A DNA stretch of 64,000 nt. It comes from Algoriphagus terrigena DSM 22685. GTDB lineage: Bacteria > Bacteroidota > Bacteroidia > Cytophagales > Cyclobacteriaceae. The notes beneath the pieces were generated by a model that was given only the letters and a program-made list of their open reading frames with translations, did not search any database and had not been told where the DNA came from. Positions 59,796 through 64,000 of the stretch are shown one piece after another (position 1 is the first letter of the stretch; the number at the start of each line of letters is the position of its first letter). The stretch spans positions 124,001 through 188,000 of the forward strand of contig NZ_AUBW01000007.1 of NCBI RefSeq assembly GCF_000429445.1, in the 5' to 3' direction. A program made the position numbers and the translations under genes.

Positions 59796-61241
59796 ATGAA
59801 AATCCTACTCACAGGCTCAACAGGTTATATTGGAAGGCGGCTACTCCCTGTTTTAGTCGCAGAAAATCACCAAGTGGTATGCTTGGTTCGTGACCGCCGG
59901 AGATTTGATTGGGAAGACTTTACCGAAGAATTTTTAGAAAACGTGTCGGTGGTCGAAGTTGATCTGAACGATCCTGAGTCATTAAAAGAAGTAACGGCCG
60001 ACATCGACGTCGCCTTTTACTTGGTCCACTCAATGAGTTCCTCCAATCCAAACTTCACTGATATGGAGGCCAGGTCAGCGGAGAATTTTGTTCAGTTTAT
60101 CGATAGAACACGCTGCAAGCAACTTATCTATCTGAGCGGGATTGTAAATGATAGCGATCTGTCTGACCATCTGCTTTCCCGCAAGAATGTGGAAGATATT
60201 CTGCGAAAAGCCAAACCACCGCTTACAGTCTTGCGGGCGGCTATCATCATCGGTTCTGGCAGTGCTTCCTTTGAAATCATCCGTGATCTGGTCGAAAAAC
60301 TTCCGGTGATGATCGCGCCAAGATGGCTCAACACAAGATGTCAGCCCATTGGCGTAAGAAACGTCGTCGAGTATCTAAGCGAGGTAATGCTGAAGGACGG
60401 AGCTCTGGGGCAGACCTTTGACATCGGTGGTACGGAAATCCTTACTTATAACGAGATGTTAATGGGATTTGCCAAGGTCAGAGGACTCAGGCGTTTTATC
60501 ATAACGGTTCCCGTTTTGACGCCCAAACTTTCCTCGTTGTGGCTGCTACTGGTGACATCGACTACCTTTTCGCTGGCGAGGAGTTTGGTGAGTAGTATGA
60601 AAAATGAAGTAATATGTCAGGACAACCGAATCCTGGATATCGTACCCATCCGCCGGCTTGACTACACCGAAGCATTGCAACTCGCGTTTGATAAGATCAG
60701 CCAGAAAAGCGTCGTTTCCAGCTGGAAAGACGCCAGCTCACTTTTTGGAATGACGGGAAATTTCCCCGACAGGGTGCAGGTGCCCGAGAACGGCGTGTTT
60801 ACAGACAAGCGTAGTACAACATTTGATCGCGACAAGGAGGAAGTCGTTGAAAATATATGGTCGATTGGAGGCAATCGGGGATGGTATTTTGGGAATTGGA
60901 TGTGGGGCATTCGGGGTTTTTTGGATGTCCTGGTCGGTGGTGTTGGGCTTCGTCGGGGACGGCGAAGTGATAATCAGCTGAGGACGGGTGATGCGCTTGA
61001 CTTTTGGCGGGTACTAGTGGCAGACAGAGCCGAGGGCCGCTTGCTTTTATATGCCGAGATGAAACTGCCGGGAGAGGCTTGGTTGGAATTCAAGATCAAA
61101 GAAAAGGACGGTAAAACAACTTTACTGCAAACCGCCACCTTCCGCCCGCTCGGTGTTTGGGGCAGATTCTACTGGTATTCGGTGTTGCCGTTTCATTGGT
61201 TGATTTTTCCGAAGATGGTTAAGAATATCGTAAGGAGATGA
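59796..61241 (+). CDS. NAD-dependent epimerase-like protein with DUF2867 domain (YbjT type)
   Basis: A 481-residue protein. The N-terminal atypical/extended SDR domain (1-300) starts ILLTGSTGYIGRRLLPVL, with DVAFYLVHSMSSSNP and LIYLSGIVNDS. The C-terminal DUF2867 domain (about 310-481) has WGIRGFLDVLVGGVGLRRGRR, ALDFWRVLVADRAEGRLLLYAEMKLPGEAWL and GRFYWYSVLPFHWLIFPKM. Similar two-domain proteins are thought to be NAD(P)-binding sensors or oxidoreductases; the substrate is unknown. The gene follows the SDR by 11 bases and ends convergently, 19 bases before the second FtsX-like permease. Confidence 0.9.
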   Translation: MKILLTGSTGYIGRRLLPVLVAENHQVVCLVRDRRRFDWEDFTEEFLENVSVVEVDLNDPESLKEVTADIDVAFYLVHSMSSSNPNFTDMEARSAENFVQFIDRTRCKQLIYLSGIVNDSDLSDHLLSRKNVEDILRKAKPPLTVLRAAIIIGSGSASFEIIRDLVEKLPVMIAPRWLNTRCQPIGVRNVVEYLSEVMLKDGALGQTFDIGGTEILTYNEMLMGFAKVRGLRRFIITVPVLTPKLSSLWLLLVTSTTFSLARSLVSSMKNEVICQDNRILDIVPIRRLDYTEALQLAFDKISQKSVVSSWKDASSLFGMTGNFPDRVQVPENGVFTDKRSTTFDRDKEEVVENIWSIGGNRGWYFGNWMWGIRGFLDVLVGGVGLRRGRRSDNQLRTGDALDFWRVLVADRAEGRLLLYAEMKLPGEAWLEFKIKEKDGKTTLLQTATFRPLGVWGRFYWYSVLPFHWLIFPKMVKNIVRR

Positions 61242-61260
61242 TTGACAGGCGCATTACCCA

Positions 61261-63894
61261 TCAATCACCTCTCATATGATCTACAGGATTGGCATTTGCC
61301 GCGCGGATGGTCTGTGAGAATATCGTGGTAAGGCCCAAGATCGCCAACAATAAGACGCTGACAACGATTTCTGAAACCCCAACGGAAACACTGTAATACT
61401 GCATTTGAACCAAAATCTTGGTAAACAGGAAGTAAACGATGGGGACGGTGACGATTGTCGCGATGAATATGAGCAGGAGAAAATCTTTTGAAAGCATGAA
61501 TACGACGCTTTCTGTTGATGCGCCCATCACTTTTCGGATACTGACTTCCTTCAGCCGATTGCCGATGGTAAACGCGACAGTTCCGAGTAATCCAATGGAC
61601 GCCACGGTAACGGCCAGCAATCCTAGGAAGCCCCAGAGTTTGATCACCACAAAGTAAAAACTATAAGCGTCACCGATTTCATCTGAGAAATACTGGGCCT
61701 TCACCTTGTGATTGCTGTCAAGTGCCTTCCAGGCGACTTCCATCTGCGTCAGATCGTCAAATCGGTTAGTCAATGGCATACTGAGATTTGCATATTGAAA
61801 CTCGCTCGGATCAGAGGTAAAGAAAAATGCGCCGATGGGCTGCCGCAGACTCGTGTAATGAAAGTTCTTCACCACACCGAGGATCGACACTTCCTTGTCA
61901 TCATTCAACAGCAGCGTTTTGCCGACTGCAGAGAATGCGTCGCCCAGGTTGAAGGCCTTGACCATCTCTTCGTTGATGATAATATGTCGCAGATTGCTGT
62001 TTTGGTCCGAACTGAAATTGCTGCCGGCGATCAAGTGAAGGCCAAAATTGTCAATGAAGTTGTCATCAATCGATATGGTGGCCACCGCAGTGGAATCCTG
62101 CTGACTTTCATCTTTGATGAACTTCACTGCGCTATAGTCCAGCCCTAGAATATTAGACGACATGGAGATCGATTGAACGGCAGCCAACTTTCCGAATTCA
62201 TTCCTGAACAATTGTGGCTTGACGTCCTGCAAAGCGACATCGAGGATATTTTCCCGGCGAAAGCCAAAATCATAGTTCATTGAGTACCGGTACTGCTGAA
62301 GCATGATCACCACGGCCATGATAAATCCCAGTGACATCCCATATTGAACGGTAAGCATGATCTTGCGACCCGGCAGACGAAACTTCCGTGTCGGAATCGA
62401 CACCATCGACTTTAGGGCGTTGAGTGGGTTGATTTTTGAAAAGTACAGAGCGGGCACAATTCCCGCCAAGACCCCAACCAAAAGCGCAAACCCTATGGAA
62501 CAAATGAGGGTAATAAAATTGGGAGTCATGTCCATGGAGTCCGCTTCAGCCAGCATCTTGTGAAATTCACCCCGGATCAATTCGAAGAAAAAGTAGGACA
62601 AAAACAGCGCAATCATCATACTCAGCGTGGTTTCCACGATGAATTGAAAAAAGATCTGCCGTCGCTGACCGCCCATTACCTTGCGCACGCCGATCTCTTT
62701 CATCCTCTTGAGCGACTGCGAGATCGAGAGATTCACATAGTTGGCGCATGCGGGAATCAGGATGATCAGCGTCGTCAACGCTACCAATAAGATGGAAAGG
62801 TGGTCCCAGCTTGGTCCGATGGCATTGTAGACTTCGACTCCCGGTACGATGTCGTTTAGTCTTTGCACAGAAAAACTCGCCAGGAAATCGTCTTTCGGAT
62901 ATCGATCCTTGGCCAGCTGGCTCAGGAAGTTTTCGACCGCATCCGAAGAAGAGCCTTCCGGCAAAAGAAAATACACGTAAGAGTCGGTGAAATTCGTCCA
63001 AGAAGCCTCGCTGAGCTGCTGATTTTGTTGTCCGGCGCTGAGCAAGGTAGAATACGAAGCGAGCGCTCCAAAGGTCAGGTGGGAGTTTTTCGGGACGTCT
63101 TTCAAGACTCCAGTTACCGTCATCTCTCCGTAGGGCGGAATCGTCAGCACTTCTCCCACAGGGTCCTTGCTGCCAAAGATCTTTTCAGCCTCTTTTTCCG
63201 TGATCAAGATACTGTTGGGTTCCTTGAGAGCTGTGGCTGGATTGCCTTTCAAAAGTGGGAAATCGAACACTTCAAAGAATTCCGGTTCGGTGAAATATCC
63301 CCGCACCGGCATTTTCTTCTCCTCATAGTCCGCCTCACCATTTAAAGTGCCTTGAATAGAAACTACTTTTTCGATCCCGGGAAGTTCTTGCTCCAGCACA
63401 TATCCGAGGTCAGCGGGTGTGGATGCGTAGATCGGATTATCCACGTCATCATGAACCTGTGTGATGACGCGGTAGATCTGGTCACGCTTGGTATGGAAAT
63501 TATCATAGCGATAGATGAAGACCAGAATAGAGATAAACAACAGCGAGAGCGACATCCCAAGCGAGAGCCCGAAGATATTGAGGCCTGCATAGAACTTATT
63601 CTTGGCCAGATTGCGCACCGCCGTTTTGAAATAATTGGAAAGAATCGCAGTGTTAATGCCACTGGAATAGGGGTGATAGGCGGCTCTCCGCTTGCGCTGA
63701 CGCAACGCATAGGAAAAAATCAGGGAAAAAATCCGCTGCCAGTACTTAAGCTTAGCTCTGAATAGTGAATGCTTTTCCAGATCCGCGTAGAAAAGTTCTT
63801 CCACATCGCCGTGAAGGTCCTCGACCGATGCACGCTCACAATACCAGAGGAAAAGACTGTCTGCAAGACGTGGGGGCTGAATTTTAGATTTCAT
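61261..63894 (-). CDS. Second FtsX-like ABC transporter permease with N-terminal prefix domain
   Basis: An 877-residue protein with the same architecture as the permease at 45439-48123. The soluble prefix (1-85) has QPPRLADSLFLWYCE and VEELFYADLEKH. It is followed by NYFKTAVRNLAKNKFYAGLNIFGLSLGM, a large extracytoplasmic domain, MKEIGVRKVMGGQRRQIFF, and the C-terminal core GLLGTVAFTIGNRLKEVSIRKVMG and FSQTIRAANANPVDHMRGD. It shares the family pattern but differs throughout, so it is a diverged paralogue rather than a recent duplicate. A partner PadR gene would be expected upstream, beyond the window edge at 64000. Confidence 0.9.
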   Translation of the reverse strand: MKSKIQPPRLADSLFLWYCERASVEDLHGDVEELFYADLEKHSLFRAKLKYWQRIFSLIFSYALRQRKRRAAYHPYSSGINTAILSNYFKTAVRNLAKNKFYAGLNIFGLSLGMSLSLLFISILVFIYRYDNFHTKRDQIYRVITQVHDDVDNPIYASTPADLGYVLEQELPGIEKVVSIQGTLNGEADYEEKKMPVRGYFTEPEFFEVFDFPLLKGNPATALKEPNSILITEKEAEKIFGSKDPVGEVLTIPPYGEMTVTGVLKDVPKNSHLTFGALASYSTLLSAGQQNQQLSEASWTNFTDSYVYFLLPEGSSSDAVENFLSQLAKDRYPKDDFLASFSVQRLNDIVPGVEVYNAIGPSWDHLSILLVALTTLIILIPACANYVNLSISQSLKRMKEIGVRKVMGGQRRQIFFQFIVETTLSMMIALFLSYFFFELIRGEFHKMLAEADSMDMTPNFITLICSIGFALLVGVLAGIVPALYFSKINPLNALKSMVSIPTRKFRLPGRKIMLTVQYGMSLGFIMAVVIMLQQYRYSMNYDFGFRRENILDVALQDVKPQLFRNEFGKLAAVQSISMSSNILGLDYSAVKFIKDESQQDSTAVATISIDDNFIDNFGLHLIAGSNFSSDQNSNLRHIIINEEMVKAFNLGDAFSAVGKTLLLNDDKEVSILGVVKNFHYTSLRQPIGAFFFTSDPSEFQYANLSMPLTNRFDDLTQMEVAWKALDSNHKVKAQYFSDEIGDAYSFYFVVIKLWGFLGLLAVTVASIGLLGTVAFTIGNRLKEVSIRKVMGASTESVVFMLSKDFLLLIFIATIVTVPIVYFLFTKILVQMQYYSVSVGVSEIVVSVLLLAILGLTTIFSQTIRAANANPVDHMRGD

Positions 63895-64000
63895 GTGTTA
63901 AATAGTATTCTTTTCGTTAGGCACTGATCCTGTCTAGTGTTGCTTATTTTGTAAGAGATAGATTTTGGGCGGCTGCGACCCAGAGGTCGTCTCTGAGATT

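Noticed and set aside
1..64000. CRISPR arrays, tRNA/rRNA genes, transposases, integrases or phage genes
   Set aside because: None seen: no regularly spaced direct repeats, no cloverleaf-like segments noticed, and no recognisable recombinase motif on reading.

Overview
The window looks like chromosome of a Bacteroidota bacterium, most probably order Cytophagales and close to Algoriphagus or another Cyclobacteriaceae (inference). The grounds are -7 promoter boxes of the form TAnnTTTG, start sites without strong Shine-Dalgarno sequences, a hybrid two-component regulator with periplasmic propellers, a TonB-dependent receptor, large FtsX-like permeases with a soluble N-terminal prefix, Tat-exported Gfo/Idh/MocA oxidoreductases, and Bacteroidota-typical small families (DUF2911, DUF6155, Lacal_2735). 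No rRNA, tRNA, CRISPR, phage or transposase gene was seen.

Layout. 1-6861: housekeeping and orphan genes, including a VLRF1-type peptide-release factor (ribosome rescue) divergent from a HEAT-like protein, a DUF2911 protein, a cytosolic Gfo/Idh/MocA oxidoreductase and a membrane-anchored metallo-beta-lactamase-fold hydrolase. 7048-14482: a molybdenum-hydroxylase region with a two-subunit isoquinoline 1-oxidoreductase-like enzyme exported by Tat, a cysteine desulfurase, a MocA-like cytidylyltransferase, an XdhC-type maturation factor and a sterol-desaturase-family membrane protein. 14732-21012: an amino-sugar run (DUF6155, nagB, an FHS-family sugar permease, nagA) continuing into two Tat-signal oxidoreductases. 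21177-28046: secreted peptidases (M1, M13), small alpha/beta-barrel proteins, a PD40 propeller protein and galE.

28213-30580 is a visibly AT-richer three-gene islet on the minus strand: a stand-alone polyvalent-type protein-kinase-like protein, an unknown 102-residue protein, and an AAA/DUF4143 ATPase preceded by two tandem near-identical palindromes. 30689-35544 has a BrkB-type membrane protein, a thioredoxin-like protein and a DtxR/MntR-type regulator divergent from a TonB-dependent receptor. The two promoters there abut and a perfect palindrome lies inside the receptor promoter. 35887-39269 is an operon of sdaAB, a TolC-type channel and a membrane-fusion adaptor with no inner-membrane pump. 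40367-44883 is a compact xylose operon: symporter, xylulokinase, xylose isomerase.

45439-64000 contains two paralogous FtsX-like permeases on the minus strand. The first has an upstream PadR regulator whose reading frame is broken near its C-terminus. Between the permeases are a zinc-ribbon metallopeptidase, a 1371-residue hybrid sensor/regulator not linked to any SusC/D pair, a tandem SRPBCC protein, a GlxA-like AraC regulator, a glutaminyl-tRNA synthetase with an unexplained C-terminal extension, and two SDR proteins, one with valine at the catalytic tyrosine position. The strongest leads for under-described biology are the VLRF1 release factor, the AT-rich kinase/ATPase islet with its operators, the DtxR/receptor control region, and the coupling of amino-sugar catabolism to exported oxidoreductases.
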